DNA from: Clostridia bacterium
GTDB taxonomy: Bacteria; Bacillota; Clostridia; Christensenellales; CAG-138
Direction of reading: 5' to 3'
Length of the DNA: 42,752 bases
NCBI GenBank assembly: GCA_016293975.1
Contig: JAEDCW010000008.1
Location: 1-42,752 of the forward strand
Shown here: positions 30,861 through 39,397 of the stretch, in pieces
Numbering within the stretch: the first letter of the stretch is position 1
Layout: each line of letters begins with the position of its first letter
Made by a program: the position numbers and the translations under genes
Notes under the pieces: generated by a model
The model's input: the letters and a program-made list of their open reading frames with translations, nothing else
Told to the model about the DNA's origin: nothing
The model's database searches: none

Positions 30861-32231
30861 ATGGCACATTTAGGCGGCATGAGAGACAGGTCGAACTTGC
30901 TTTTGTACGAAAAAAAACTGTACAAAGCTTTTGCTATAATGGCAATGCCTATATTTTTGTCGAATCTGCTGAAATCTCTGCATGATTTAGTCGACACATA
31001 TTTCATAGGCCAGATGGCGAACTCGACTGCGGCGCAGGCGGCTATATCGATCGCATGGCCTTTTATAAACATACTGCTCTGCTTCAGCGCTGGACTTTCT
31101 GTGGGCGGAGTTGCGATAATCAGCCGTCACCTCGGTATGGGGGATAAGCAAAAGGCCAGGGAGTATTCCGCACTTCTGTTGATGCTGTCCATCGGTATAG
31201 GCTTGGTCATCAATGTAATAATGTACGTAGGCTCGCCTCTCGTATTGAAGCTCATGGGCGCTATGGATGACATGGAAGTATACGAGTTGGCGCTGACGTA
31301 TCTTCGTGTGCGCTCGTTTGAGATGATATTCCTGTTTGTGTTTGCGGCATTCCAGACTACGAGGCAGGCCTGCGGTGATACCGTATCTCCCGTGCTCTTG
31401 TCGGTCGTATCCGTAGTAGTAAACGTATTCCTCACTTGGCTGTTTGTCGCACAGATGAACTTGGGGGTTTTTGGTGCGGCACTTGGCACGCTGATTGGCA
31501 ATGCCGTAATAACGCCGTACTGCGTGTATATGCTGTTCTCGAAGCGCAATCAGATTGCAATCGACAAGTCGCACTTCAAGATAGATATGTCGGAAGTAAG
31601 GACTATGGTAAAGGTCGGCATACCTTCGGCACTGAGTCAGGCGCTCTCTTCACTGGGCTTTTTGATACTTCAAGCACTCATACTCGACTACGGCAAGCAC
31701 ATTGCGGCGGCATTCAGCCTCGGCAACAAGGTGTCAAACCTTCTGCTCATGCCGATATTCTCGCTCGGCTCGGTACTTGCGGCATTCGTAGGGCAAAACA
31801 TAGGTGCAAAAAACAAGGAGAGGGCCATAGGCGCGTACAATACGAGCAGAAATTTGGGCCTTGCGGTTTCGATAGTGGGTTGTCTGATTATCTTCCCATT
31901 CAGGCGAGAGATATTAAGCTTGCTGACAAACGACCCTGTCACGCTCGATGCGGCTATGGAATACATATTCTGGGTACTGCTTACTCAGCCGCTCATGGCG
32001 ATGTTCCAGAATTACATCGGGCTGTTTAACGGCTCGGGCAATACAAAACTCTCGTTCATTATGGCGACAGTGCGCCTTTGGGTAATAAGACTGCCGCTGA
32101 TACTGTGTTTCAAACTCCTTACGGACTTGGGAAGCGCGGGCATATGGTACGCGATGGTAATAAGCAACTTCCTAATTATGATCGTGGGCTGGATACTCAA
32201 GGGCAAGGTCAATTACGAAAAAAAGCTATAG
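30861..32231 (+). CDS. MATE family efflux transporter
   Basis: The 456-residue membrane protein has about twelve helices in two similar halves, as in MATE Na+ or H+ coupled exporters of drugs and metabolites. Marks include AMPIFLSNLLKSLHDLVDTYFIGQM in helix 1, SAGLSVGGVAIISRHLGMGD, ALTYLRVRSFEMIFLFVFAAFQTTRQACGDT, and in the second half VKVGIPSALSQALSSLGFLILQALI and AFVGQNIGAKNKERA. The substrate cannot be predicted. ATG 30861 follows GGAGG by 12 nt; a longer frame from 30768 would add about 30 polar residues before helix 1 and is less likely. Confidence 0.92.
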   Translation: MAHLGGMRDRSNLLLYEKKLYKAFAIMAMPIFLSNLLKSLHDLVDTYFIGQMANSTAAQAAISIAWPFINILLCFSAGLSVGGVAIISRHLGMGDKQKAREYSALLLMLSIGIGLVINVIMYVGSPLVLKLMGAMDDMEVYELALTYLRVRSFEMIFLFVFAAFQTTRQACGDTVSPVLLSVVSVVVNVFLTWLFVAQMNLGVFGAALGTLIGNAVITPYCVYMLFSKRNQIAIDKSHFKIDMSEVRTMVKVGIPSALSQALSSLGFLILQALILDYGKHIAAAFSLGNKVSNLLLMPIFSLGSVLAAFVGQNIGAKNKERAIGAYNTSRNLGLAVSIVGCLIIFPFRREILSLLTNDPVTLDAAMEYIFWVLLTQPLMAMFQNYIGLFNGSGNTKLSFIMATVRLWVIRLPLILCFKLLTDLGSAGIWYAMVISNFLIMIVGWILKGKVNYEKKL

Positions 32232-32239
32232 AATACAAA

Positions 32240-32275
32240 GCTAAGAAAAACGGGGTTCGCCCCGTTTTTGTTAGC
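32240..32275. terminator. Strong bidirectional terminator
   Basis: A 16-bp stem with one mismatch around a TTCG loop (GCTAA.AAAAACGGGG with CCCCGTTTTT.TTAGC) lies between the converging MATE and dsdA genes and works on both strands. Confidence 0.92.
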
Positions 32276-32299
32276 TTCGCTCATCGGTAAACGACACAC

Positions 32300-33577
32300 T
32301 CACAGCACGGTAGCAAGATACTCTTGCTTGATTTCTTGCGGTACCATGGAGCCTCCCGTAAGCCACGCTATGAATGTCGGAACGGCGTCGGTTTTGCAGT
32401 GTTTCTTCATGTAATCGTCGAGCAGACCTTTGTTGGCGCTCTCTGCGCATACGAATGAGGCGCAGGCGGACGGCTCCGCAAAAATGCCCTCGGTGGAATA
32501 CAAAAGCCTCAAATTTTCGTAAAGCTTGGCGTCGTCTATAGTTATCACGCCGGAAACGAGTTTCTTCGATACCTCGTAGGCGAGTGCAGACGATCTTCCA
32601 ACGGCAAGTCCGTCCGCGTGAGTGCGGCCGCTTAGCCCTATGTCCTGTACGCAGATACCCGCTCCGAGCTCCGTTGCAAGCGAGAGCAGCATACAGGGTG
32701 AGCCCGTAGGCTCTGCGTAGAATATGTGGACGTCGTCCTTGTAGATGCATTTGAGCCCGAATGCGATGCCTGCCGGTGCGCCGCCTACTCCGCAGGGTAT
32801 GCACACAAACAGCGGATGGTCACGGTCTACGGTCACGCCCATATCGGACAGTTGTGCGGCGAGCCTCCCTGCGGCGGTCGAGTAACCGAGGAGCAGAGGC
32901 AGAGAGCTTTCGTCATCCACAAAGTAGCTATAGGGGTCTTTCTTTGACAGCGTACGACCCTCACTCACAGCTTGTGAGTATTCGCCCGGGTACTCTTTGA
33001 CAGTCACGCCGCATGAACGGAGTTTTTGCTTTTTCCACTCCCTTGCGTCTGCGGACATATGCACGGTCGGATTAAACCCGAGTGCCGCAGATGTAATACC
33101 TATGCTCAAACCGAGGTTTCCCGTTGAGCCGACGTGTATGGAATACTTTTTGAAAAACCGCCTGAGCTCGTCTGTCACAAGAATCGAATAGTCGTCGTCT
33201 GCGTGAAGCAGTCCTGCGTCAGTTGCGAGCTTTTCCGCGTGGAGCAATACTTCATAAACGCCGCCTCGCGCCTTTACGGAGCCAGCCACGGGAAGGTCGC
33301 TGTCGCACTTGAGCAAAAGCTCTATACTTCCAAACTGCCTGCCGAGATTATTTACACGCACGAGGGGACTTTCTATAATGCCGTGCGCCTGAACCGTGTC
33401 GGGAAAAGCCTTCTCTATTACGGGTGCAAAACGTAAAAGTCTCCCTTCGGCATCGGCTGTGTCCGCCGTTGTGATGGACAGCTCGCTCAAAGCCTCGTCT
33501 GCGGCGGCAATATTCGGATTGAAGAATACGCATTCGCGCTTATTGGCGAGCGATTCGATAACACTGTCGTATCGCAT
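32300..33577 (-). CDS. dsdA: D-serine ammonia-lyase (D-serine dehydratase)
   Basis: The PLP enzyme converts D-serine to pyruvate and ammonia, either for detoxification or as a carbon source feeding PFOR. The 425-residue protein follows E. coli DsdA closely: FNPNIAAADEAL, GIIESPLVRV, LPVAGSVKARGGVYEVL (PLP lysine), YSIHVGSTGNLGLSIGI, VHMSADAREWKKQKLRSCGV, IPCGVGGAPAGIAFGLK, and a C-terminal TGGSMVP. ATG 33577 is preferred because GGAG lies 6 nt upstream and a TATAAT (33608-33603, minus) sits right next to the GTG at 33601 and the ATG at 33592, which would leave those starts without a leader. Confidence 0.94.
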   Translation of the reverse strand: MRYDSVIESLANKRECVFFNPNIAAADEALSELSITTADTADAEGRLLRFAPVIEKAFPDTVQAHGIIESPLVRVNNLGRQFGSIELLLKCDSDLPVAGSVKARGGVYEVLLHAEKLATDAGLLHADDDYSILVTDELRRFFKKYSIHVGSTGNLGLSIGITSAALGFNPTVHMSADAREWKKQKLRSCGVTVKEYPGEYSQAVSEGRTLSKKDPYSYFVDDESSLPLLLGYSTAAGRLAAQLSDMGVTVDRDHPLFVCIPCGVGGAPAGIAFGLKCIYKDDVHIFYAEPTGSPCMLLSLATELGAGICVQDIGLSGRTHADGLAVGRSSALAYEVSKKLVSGVITIDDAKLYENLRLLYSTEGIFAEPSACASFVCAESANKGLLDDYMKKHCKTDAVPTFIAWLTGGSMVPQEIKQEYLATVL

Positions 33578-33683
33578 AAAAATCTCCGTCATTTTTGACA
33601 CTATTATAGCACTGCTGTTGTTAAGTGCGCGGTCAGCGTGATAATATTATGAGAAAAACCTGCGTATCGGAGCATGAGCATAA

Positions 33684-34556
33684 ATGGAAGAGCTTGACAT
33701 GAAAATATCGGATAACGGCAAAAACGCGGTGGTGCCTGCGCTCTATCTGTGCGCAACGCCCATAGGCAATATGGAGGACATGACGCTCAGGGTCATAAAG
33801 ACGCTCGGTGCGGTAGATGCGATATACGCCGAGGACACGAGAAACACGCTGAAGCTGTTAAACCGCTTTGGGATAAAGAAGCCTCTCGTATCCTGCCATG
33901 AGCACAACGAGGCGATGCGTGCCGCAGAGATAGTCGAACGCATTCGTACGGGAGAAGCCGTAGCATTCGTAAGCGACGCAGGTATGCCCGGTATATCGGA
34001 CCCCGGCGGAAGGCTGATTTCAGCCTGCACAGAGAGCGGCACGCCGTTTTTCGTGCTTCCGGGCGCGAGTGCGGCTTTGCTTGCTCACGTCATGGCGAAT
34101 CTCTCTACGGAGTATCGCTTTGTCGGCTTTTTGCCGCGGGAAAAGGGCGAGTGCAAAAAGAAGCTATTAAGTCTCAGCGACTGCGACTGCCCTATGGTGT
34201 TTTACGAGAGTCCGCTAAGGGTCGCAAAGACTGTCGCTTTAATGCTGGAAAGTTTCGGTGAGAGAAACGCCGTACTCGTGCGCGAGCTGACTAAGCTCTA
34301 CGAGAGTATGACGAGGGGTACGCTTTCTTCGCTAGTTGAACGCTATAGCGATACGCCTCCAAAGGGCGAGTGCGTGCTCGTGGTTGATGGGAGAAGAAAG
34401 GCGGAGCAGACAAACATTGACCCGGAGACGGTACTGACAGAGCTCTTAGGAAGCGGCAAGAGCGCTAAGGATTCGGCAAAGGAACTTGCGGCGCGCGGCA
34501 TAATGCCAAAGAACGAGGCGTATGCGCTCGCATTGAGAATCGCGGAAAGGCTGTGA
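33684..34556 (+). CDS. rsmI: 16S rRNA (cytidine-1402-2'-O)-methyltransferase RsmI
   Basis: RsmI adds the 2'-O-methyl group to C1402 in the decoding centre of 16S rRNA. The 290-residue protein has the tetrapyrrole-methylase-type fold: LYLCATPIGNMEDMTLRVIKTLGAVDAIYAEDTRNTLKLLNRF, SDAGMPGISDPGGRLI, LPGASAALLAHVMA, and FYESPLRVAKT followed by LVRELTKLYE. Two starts (33684 and 33699) are possible; the domain begins well after both. Monogenic unit; no clear terminator. Confidence 0.95.
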   Translation: MEELDMKISDNGKNAVVPALYLCATPIGNMEDMTLRVIKTLGAVDAIYAEDTRNTLKLLNRFGIKKPLVSCHEHNEAMRAAEIVERIRTGEAVAFVSDAGMPGISDPGGRLISACTESGTPFFVLPGASAALLAHVMANLSTEYRFVGFLPREKGECKKKLLSLSDCDCPMVFYESPLRVAKTVALMLESFGERNAVLVRELTKLYESMTRGTLSSLVERYSDTPPKGECVLVVDGRRKAEQTNIDPETVLTELLGSGKSAKDSAKELAARGIMPKNEAYALALRIAERL

Positions 34557-34630
34557 TTTCCGGTTTTTTGGCGATAGCCTGCGAGACCTTTTGTATAGCT
34601 GTCACAATTGTGCAATGCAGTTAAAATTTG

Positions 34631-34660
34631 TTGACCGCGCAAGCTAATGTGATATATAAT
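34631..34660 (+). promoter_or_regulatory. Promoter of the Na+-pump subunit genes
   Basis: TTGACC (34631-34636), an 18-bp spacer and a perfect TATAAT (34655-34660). A second TATAAT at 34669-34674 follows without an obvious -35. Confidence 0.6.
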
Positions 34661-34739
34661 CAAAATGTTATAATGGATAGGATATTCATATAATCAAGGA
34701 TGCTCTTTTAGGCGTCCGTAGTGTTAAGGGGTGTTTGGT

Positions 34740-35849
34740 TTGACGGAGTTTTTACAGCTGTTTGAAAATGTGTTGAATTTCACTTGGCAGCAGGGTGTTA
34801 TGATAGGCGTAGGCGCTATACTCATAATACTTGCGATAAAGTGGGAGATGGAGCCGTCGCTGCTCTTGCCTATGGGCTTTGGCGCAATTTTGGTCAATCT
34901 GCCATTTGTTAACGCGGAGGCGATGCACACGCTTTACAACGCAGGTATCGCCAACGAACTGTTCCCGTTGCTTCTGTTTATCGGCATAGGTGCGATGATA
35001 GACTTCGGACCGTTGCTTTCAAATCCTAAGCTTCTGCTTTTCGGTGCGGCGGCACAGCTCGGTATATTCATCACATTGCTGCTTGCCCGCGTTGTAGGCT
35101 TCCAGCTTAACGATGCGGCGGCAATATCGATAATCGGCGCGGCGGACGGCCCAACATCGATTTTCGTGGCGCAATACTTCAACTCGCAGTACACGGGTGC
35201 GATTATAGTAGCGGCGTATTCGTATATGGCGCTCGTACCCATAATCCAGCCGCCCGTTATAAAGCTGATGACGACAAAAAACGAGAGGCGCATAAAGATG
35301 CCCTACAAGCCTGCCTCCGTTTCAAAGCTCACACGCATACTCTTCCCGATAATCGTTACGATAATCGCAGGAGCTATCGCACCCAAATCCGCAGAGCTCA
35401 TAGGCTTCCTCATGTTCGGCAACCTCATACGCGAGTGTGGCGTGCTGAAGAGCCTCAGCGAGTCCGCGCAGAACATGCTTGCAAACCTCATCACGCTCGT
35501 TCTGGGCATAACAGTTGCATTCTCAATGCAGGCTGAGCAGTTCGTAAAGGTGGAGACGATCGTTATAATCGGCCTCGGTCTGGTAGCATTCGTGTTTGAC
35601 ACAATGGGCGGCGTACTGTTTGCAAAGTTCATCAACCTGTTCTCAAAGATAAAGGTAAACCCGATGATAGGCGCGGCGGGAATTTCAGCATTCCCCATGT
35701 CGTCAAGGGTAGTTCATAAGATGGGTCTCAAAGAAGATCCGTACAACTATCTGCTCATGCATGCTGCCGGCGCAAACGTCAGCGGACAGATAGCCTCTGT
35801 AATCGCAGGCGGGCTTGTAATAACGCTTGTCGAGAACATACTGGGATAG
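34740..35849 (+). CDS. oadB: Na+-translocating decarboxylase beta subunit
   Basis: The beta subunit catalyses carboxybiotin decarboxylation coupled to Na+ export in the oxaloacetate, methylmalonyl-CoA or glutaconyl-CoA decarboxylase complexes. The 369-residue membrane protein has about nine to eleven helices and the conserved blocks KWEMEPSLLLPMGFGAILVNLP, IDFGPLLSNPKLLLFGAAAQLGIF, AAAISIIGAADGPTSIFV (the Asp is part of the ion site), FPIIVTIIAGAIAPKSAELIGFLMFGN, and AGISAFPMSSRVVHKMGLKEDPYNYLLMHAAGANVSGQIASVIAGG. AAGGGGT suits TTG 34740; GTG 34731 lies on the ribosome site. Which acid is used cannot be told because the carboxyltransferase and biotin-carrier genes are absent here; the symbol is generic. 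Confidence 0.93.
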   Translation: MTEFLQLFENVLNFTWQQGVMIGVGAILIILAIKWEMEPSLLLPMGFGAILVNLPFVNAEAMHTLYNAGIANELFPLLLFIGIGAMIDFGPLLSNPKLLLFGAAAQLGIFITLLLARVVGFQLNDAAAISIIGAADGPTSIFVAQYFNSQYTGAIIVAAYSYMALVPIIQPPVIKLMTTKNERRIKMPYKPASVSKLTRILFPIIVTIIAGAIAPKSAELIGFLMFGNLIRECGVLKSLSESAQNMLANLITLVLGITVAFSMQAEQFVKVETIVIIGLGLVAFVFDTMGGVLFAKFINLFSKIKVNPMIGAAGISAFPMSSRVVHKMGLKEDPYNYLLMHAAGANVSGQIASVIAGGLVITLVENILG

Positions 35850-35861
35850 GAGGAGAGAAAT

Positions 35862-36044
35862 ATGACGCTGTTTTCAAAACTGCTCCCGTTACTCGGTGCA
35901 ATTGAGCTCAAGTTCTCACCCAAAACATTAGGTGAGTCGCTGCTTCTGCTCGCTAAGGGCATGTTGGGCATATTCGTCGTGATAGGCGCTATAATACTTA
36001 TCGTCTACATACTTAATAAAGTGACTAAAAAGAAGGAACAATAA
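35862..36044 (+). CDS. Small membrane subunit, probable OadG-like gamma chain
   Basis: The 60-residue protein has one strong transmembrane helix (LAKGMLGIFVVIGAIILIVYILNKV) and a KKKE tail. It starts 12 nt after the beta subunit with a strong GGAGGAGAG ribosome site. GMLGIFVVI.....V.ILNK is the pattern of decarboxylase gamma subunits, but this copy is shorter than usual and lacks the soluble C-terminal tail. It probably stabilises the pump in the membrane. Confidence 0.75.
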   Translation: MTLFSKLLPLLGAIELKFSPKTLGESLLLLAKGMLGIFVVIGAIILIVYILNKVTKKKEQ

Positions 36045-36073
36045 CCGCGAGCGTTGCGCGTACAGCAAATAAT

Positions 36074-36102
36074 AAAGCCCCCGCAAAAGGGCTTTGTTTT
36101 TT
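36074..36102 (+). terminator. Terminator of the Na+-pump genes
   Basis: AAAGCCC (36074-36080) pairs with GGGCTTT (36089-36095), followed by GTTTTTT. Confidence 0.82.
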
Positions 36103-36126
36103 AATACCGAGTCTGAATGCGCCGGC

Positions 36127-36507
36127 TTATAAGCTTGTATCCTGCATCACTATGTCGAACTCTATGTCGGGCAGTCTGTGCTGTAATCTCGCGACGACAG
36201 AGTCCCCGGAATCCGGCGAAGCGCCCATAATAATGAGATTTATGGAATTGTTCTTGGCGTAGTTTACGAGCGCATCCTCGACCTTATCTTCGCGAAGCAT
36301 GGTCATATCGGCGCCGGCAACTTGTGCGGCGGTAAACAGATACTCTATAGCATCTGACTCGTCGATACTGTTCATAAACTTTCTGCCCGTCTGTACGCAA
36401 TGCACCACGTGTATGGTGCTCGGACTGTGCCGGTCGTATGCGATTGCGCGCTGAATCAATCTATCACAGGACTTCTGACCTGTTACGCAAACCATTATGT
36501 TAGCCAT
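36127..36507 (-). CDS. Universal stress protein-like (USP/KdpD-type) protein
   Basis: The 126-residue cytoplasmic protein has the USP alpha/beta fold: MANIMVCVTGQKSCDRLIQRAIAYD, STIHVVHCVQ, VEDALVNYAKNNSINLIIMGASPDSGDSVVARL. CVTGQKSC.RLI is the pattern of the USP-like domain in KdpD sensors. The ATP-loop G-2X-G-9X-G(S/T) is only partly present (GASPDSG), so nucleotide binding is doubtful. ATG 36507 overlaps the stop of the LOG-family gene by 8 nt, so translation is coupled; the longer frame to 36558 runs inside that gene. Confidence 0.8.
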   Translation of the reverse strand: MANIMVCVTGQKSCDRLIQRAIAYDRHSPSTIHVVHCVQTGRKFMNSIDESDAIEYLFTAAQVAGADMTMLREDKVEDALVNYAKNNSINLIIMGASPDSGDSVVARLQHRLPDIEFDIVMQDTSL

Positions 36508-37093
36508 TTTTTTCTGACAGTGCCTCCGCAATTTTGTCTGGGAGCTCCTCCGAAGCATAGTTATTTAGCAGCTTCAAGGCATCCTGAGCGCATGAAGCGA
36601 CCGAGAACAAACGCAGATAGCGCTTGTGAGCAAAGCCGTCACTTATAATCCGATTTATGTGAGCAAGCAGATTATCGTAGAAGCCGTTAGTGTTTATTAT
36701 TACTATAGGGGCATCTATATATCCGAGCTGTTTGAGCGTCAGCACCTCGAAAAGTTCGTCGAGAGTGCCGAGCCCGCCGGCAAGTACCACATAGCCGCAT
36801 GACATGCTTACCATGAGCTGTTTGCGCTCCGACATGTCTTCGACCTCGATGAGATTTGTACAGCGTTCGTAGGGTATGCCCGGCTGATTGAGCTTTTTGG
36901 GAATTATGCCCGTTATGCGACCGCCCTGGGCGGTTGCGCCCGCTGCTACCGCACCCATAAGCCCGACAGCGCCGCCGCCGAATACGAGCTCCATGTTGTT
37001 TTCGGCCAATAGTGCGCCCAACTCGAATGCCTCTTCTGTATACTTATGGTCGATGTTGCTGCTTGATGCACCGAATACGCATATACCCGACAT
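36500..37093 (-). CDS. LOG family protein (cytokinin riboside phosphorylase-like)
   Basis: LOG enzymes hydrolyse nucleoside 5'-monophosphates to base and ribose phosphate. The 197-residue protein has the Rossmann start ICVFGASS, FGGGAVGLMGAVAAGA, ERKQLMVSMSCGYVVLAGGLGTLDELFEVLT and the late IINTNGFYDNLL. The usual catalytic motif PGGxGTxxE reads AGGLGTLDE here, a Pro-to-Ala change, with the Glu kept. GGGGGTG precedes ATG 37093. First of a two-gene operon with the USP-like gene. Confidence 0.9.
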   Translation of the reverse strand: MSGICVFGASSSNIDHKYTEEAFELGALLAENNMELVFGGGAVGLMGAVAAGATAQGGRITGIIPKKLNQPGIPYERCTNLIEVEDMSERKQLMVSMSCGYVVLAGGLGTLDELFEVLTLKQLGYIDAPIVIINTNGFYDNLLAHINRIISDGFAHKRYLRLFSVASCAQDALKLLNNYASEELPDKIAEALSEKNG

Positions 37094-37245
37094 CTCATCA
37101 CCCCCTGCATAAGTATTATAACATAGCAGCAAATTAAGCAAAGGTTAATTATTGTAACATTCTTTGGAAAATTGCGAACAAACCGTAACCGCAAGGTTGA
37201 AAAAGCGATTCCTTGGCGGTAGTATTTTAAAAACGGAGGTGGCCT

Positions 37246-38502
37246 GTGAACTGTGACGCGCTTATAGAATTTGTAAAGTCCGATATGAAGCCGAGCTTGG
37301 GAGTGACCGAGCCGGGCGCTATCAGCTACGCCTGTGCGGCGGCAAGTGCGCTTCTTCCCGCTGTGCCGACACACGTTGAGATTGAGCTGAGCTCGGGGAT
37401 ACTTAAAAACTCGTACACCTGCGCCATCGCGGGGACGGATAAACTGGGCTGCGCGTATGCGGCGGCTCTGGGTGCGGTGATTGCAGACCCGTCACTTGGA
37501 TTAATGACGCTTCAACTGGCTACGGACGAGAAGCGCCTAATTGCAACCGGACTCACTGAGAGGGGCGAGGTAGTCGTTCATCTCGGCGGAATATCCTCTC
37601 GGGTGTACATAAAGGCGAGGGTGAGCGCAGGTGACGTCACAGCGACCGCTCTTATAACCGACCGCCACGACAACCTGGTTTACGCAAGGCTCGAAACGGA
37701 GGGCGATCGTTCCGATGCGGCCGATGACCCCTGCCGCGAGGAGACGGAAGAGCCTTCGCCTATACTTACCTATACGCTCAAGGAGCTTTACGAATGCGCA
37801 AGCACGGTCGATGCGTTAAAGCTCGACTTCATTGCGGAGGCGATAGATGTAAATCGCGCGCTGTACGAGAGCGGCGAGGGTGACGGTTACACCGTTGTAT
37901 CAGCGTGCATCGCCCCCACGGACTCAAAGAGCATCGCCAAGCGTGCTGCCTGCGGAGCTATAGAGGCGAGGGTAAGAGGAGCGGCGTTACCTGCAATGAG
38001 CATAACGGGGAGCGGAAGCCACGGCATACTCTGCACACTGCCTGTTGCGTATTACGGCGCCATAGAGGGCGCACCCACGGCGTATATACTGAGGGCGGTA
38101 TTTTTGTCGTGCCTCGTCACGGAGTACATAAAGGCGTGCTCAGGGAGATTAAGCCCCGCCTGCGGCTGTGTGCTTGCAGGTGGTAGCGGCTCTGCGCTCG
38201 GGCTTACGATGCTAATGGGTGCAGATTACGAGGGGCTTTGCTGTGCGCTTGAGGCCATGGCGGCGTCCGTCACAGGTATGATATGTCACGGCGGCAACCC
38301 GGGCTGCGTAATGAAGGCCGCAACGGGAATAGATACGGCATTCCTCGCCGCAGATATGGGCGTTGCACATGTGCGAGTGGGCGCGCGCCACGGAATACTC
38401 GCAAGTACTCCCGAAAAGGTTATGGCGAATATGGGTAAGATAGCGTCTGAGGGAATGAGGGGTGCAGAGCACACAATATTGGACATAATGACGGACGAGT
38501 GA
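37246..38502 (+). CDS. L-cysteine desulfidase-family protein (UPF0597/CyuA)
   Basis: Members degrade L-cysteine to pyruvate, ammonia and sulfide using a 4Fe-4S cluster, related to the alpha chain of L-serine dehydratase. The 418-residue protein has SLGVTEPGAISYACAAA, the SGILKN strand, MSITGSGSHGILCTLPV, LSPACGCVLAGGSGSALGL and MICHGGNPGCVMKAATG; the cluster cysteines probably lie in CGCVLAG, CHGGNPGC and nearby. The GTG start has GGAGG about 7 nt upstream. The pyruvate formed would feed PFOR. A serine-specific role is possible. Confidence 0.88.
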   Translation: MNCDALIEFVKSDMKPSLGVTEPGAISYACAAASALLPAVPTHVEIELSSGILKNSYTCAIAGTDKLGCAYAAALGAVIADPSLGLMTLQLATDEKRLIATGLTERGEVVVHLGGISSRVYIKARVSAGDVTATALITDRHDNLVYARLETEGDRSDAADDPCREETEEPSPILTYTLKELYECASTVDALKLDFIAEAIDVNRALYESGEGDGYTVVSACIAPTDSKSIAKRAACGAIEARVRGAALPAMSITGSGSHGILCTLPVAYYGAIEGAPTAYILRAVFLSCLVTEYIKACSGRLSPACGCVLAGGSGSALGLTMLMGADYEGLCCALEAMAASVTGMICHGGNPGCVMKAATGIDTAFLAADMGVAHVRVGARHGILASTPEKVMANMGKIASEGMRGAEHTILDIMTDE

Positions 38503-38559
38503 GGGGGTTGTTTCGCCCATACACATATCGACCTAAGAATTTGTTAATATTCTGTAAAG

Positions 38560-38590
38560 AATGCGCTTGTCGGCTCGGCAGGCGCATTTT
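38560..38590 (+). terminator. Terminator after the cysteine desulfidase-family gene
   Basis: AATGCGC (38560-38566) pairs with GCGCATT (38582-38588); the loop itself can fold (TGTCGG/TCGGCA). Four Ts follow. Confidence 0.78.
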
Positions 38591-38595
38591 GATTG

Positions 38596-38624
38596 TTGCG
38601 AAATAACGTGCTAGAGTCTATAAT
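38596..38624 (+). promoter_or_regulatory. Promoter of the envelope cluster
   Basis: TTGCGA (38596-38601), a 17-bp spacer and a perfect TATAAT (38619-38624) lie about 45 nt before the L,D-transpeptidase ATG. Confidence 0.7.
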
Positions 38625-38667
38625 TATTTGTATTCATTGACTTTTCAGGCCTGAACGGAGATAAAAA

Positions 38668-39369
38668 ATGAAGCTTAAAAAGGTATCCGTTTTTGTTCTG
38701 GCTATGTTCATGTTGCTTGTGTCGGGCTGTAACTTTGCTCCCATTGTAAATACGCCTGTCGACATCGAGCCCCTGGACACACCGGAACCAATAATTATGC
38801 CGACAGAGACGCCGACAATAGAGCCGACGCTCGAGCCCGCGCCCGAGCCTACGCCGACCCCAAAGGTCGACCCTAATCCCGATTTTCCCTACTATCTCTA
38901 TGTCGAGAAGGGATCATTCACGCTCACGATATACGAGAAGGACGAGAACTTTGAGTACACAAAGATATACAAGCAGTACAGGATTGCCCACGGCGGCAAC
39001 AAAACCCCCAACGGCAAGTTCGAGCTTACCGACAGGCGTGAGCGCTGGCACCACTTCCCCAAGGGAGGCGACGTTCAGTTTGCGGTGGCGTACAAGGGAA
39101 ATCTCTATACCCACAGTCCGCTCTATGCCGCGGATCAGAACCCGAGGAATATGTGGCCGAAGTATTATGACGGCGAAAAGGGCATAGGAACCGCTTCTAC
39201 AGGCGGATGTTTGAGGATGGTCACGGAGGCGGCGAGGTTCATATACGAGAACTGCCCACCCGGAACGATACTGGAGATAGTCAACGGAAACCCGAGGGGA
39301 ACTACATCGCCAGATGTACCGAGCAGGAAAGGCCTCAGGCAAGACCCGACCGATATCACGGTAGGCTAA
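38668..39369 (+). CDS. L,D-transpeptidase (YkuD) lipoprotein
   Basis: The enzyme would make 3-3 cross-links or attach groups to tetrapeptide stems of peptidoglycan outside the membrane. The 233-residue protein has lipobox VSGC, a TPEPIIMPTETPT/EPAPEPTPTP linker (about 28-70), and a YkuD domain with NKTPNGKFELT, LYTHSPLY and the active-site STGGCLRM (near 186-193; the usual form is SHGCIR), then a short tail. It opens a cluster followed 28 nt later by the dipeptidase gene. Confidence 0.88.
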   Translation: MKLKKVSVFVLAMFMLLVSGCNFAPIVNTPVDIEPLDTPEPIIMPTETPTIEPTLEPAPEPTPTPKVDPNPDFPYYLYVEKGSFTLTIYEKDENFEYTKIYKQYRIAHGGNKTPNGKFELTDRRERWHHFPKGGDVQFAVAYKGNLYTHSPLYAADQNPRNMWPKYYDGEKGIGTASTGGCLRMVTEAARFIYENCPPGTILEIVNGNPRGTTSPDVPSRKGLRQDPTDITVG

Positions 39370-39397
39370 GCAAAGTAACAGAAAGAGGAACACAGAA

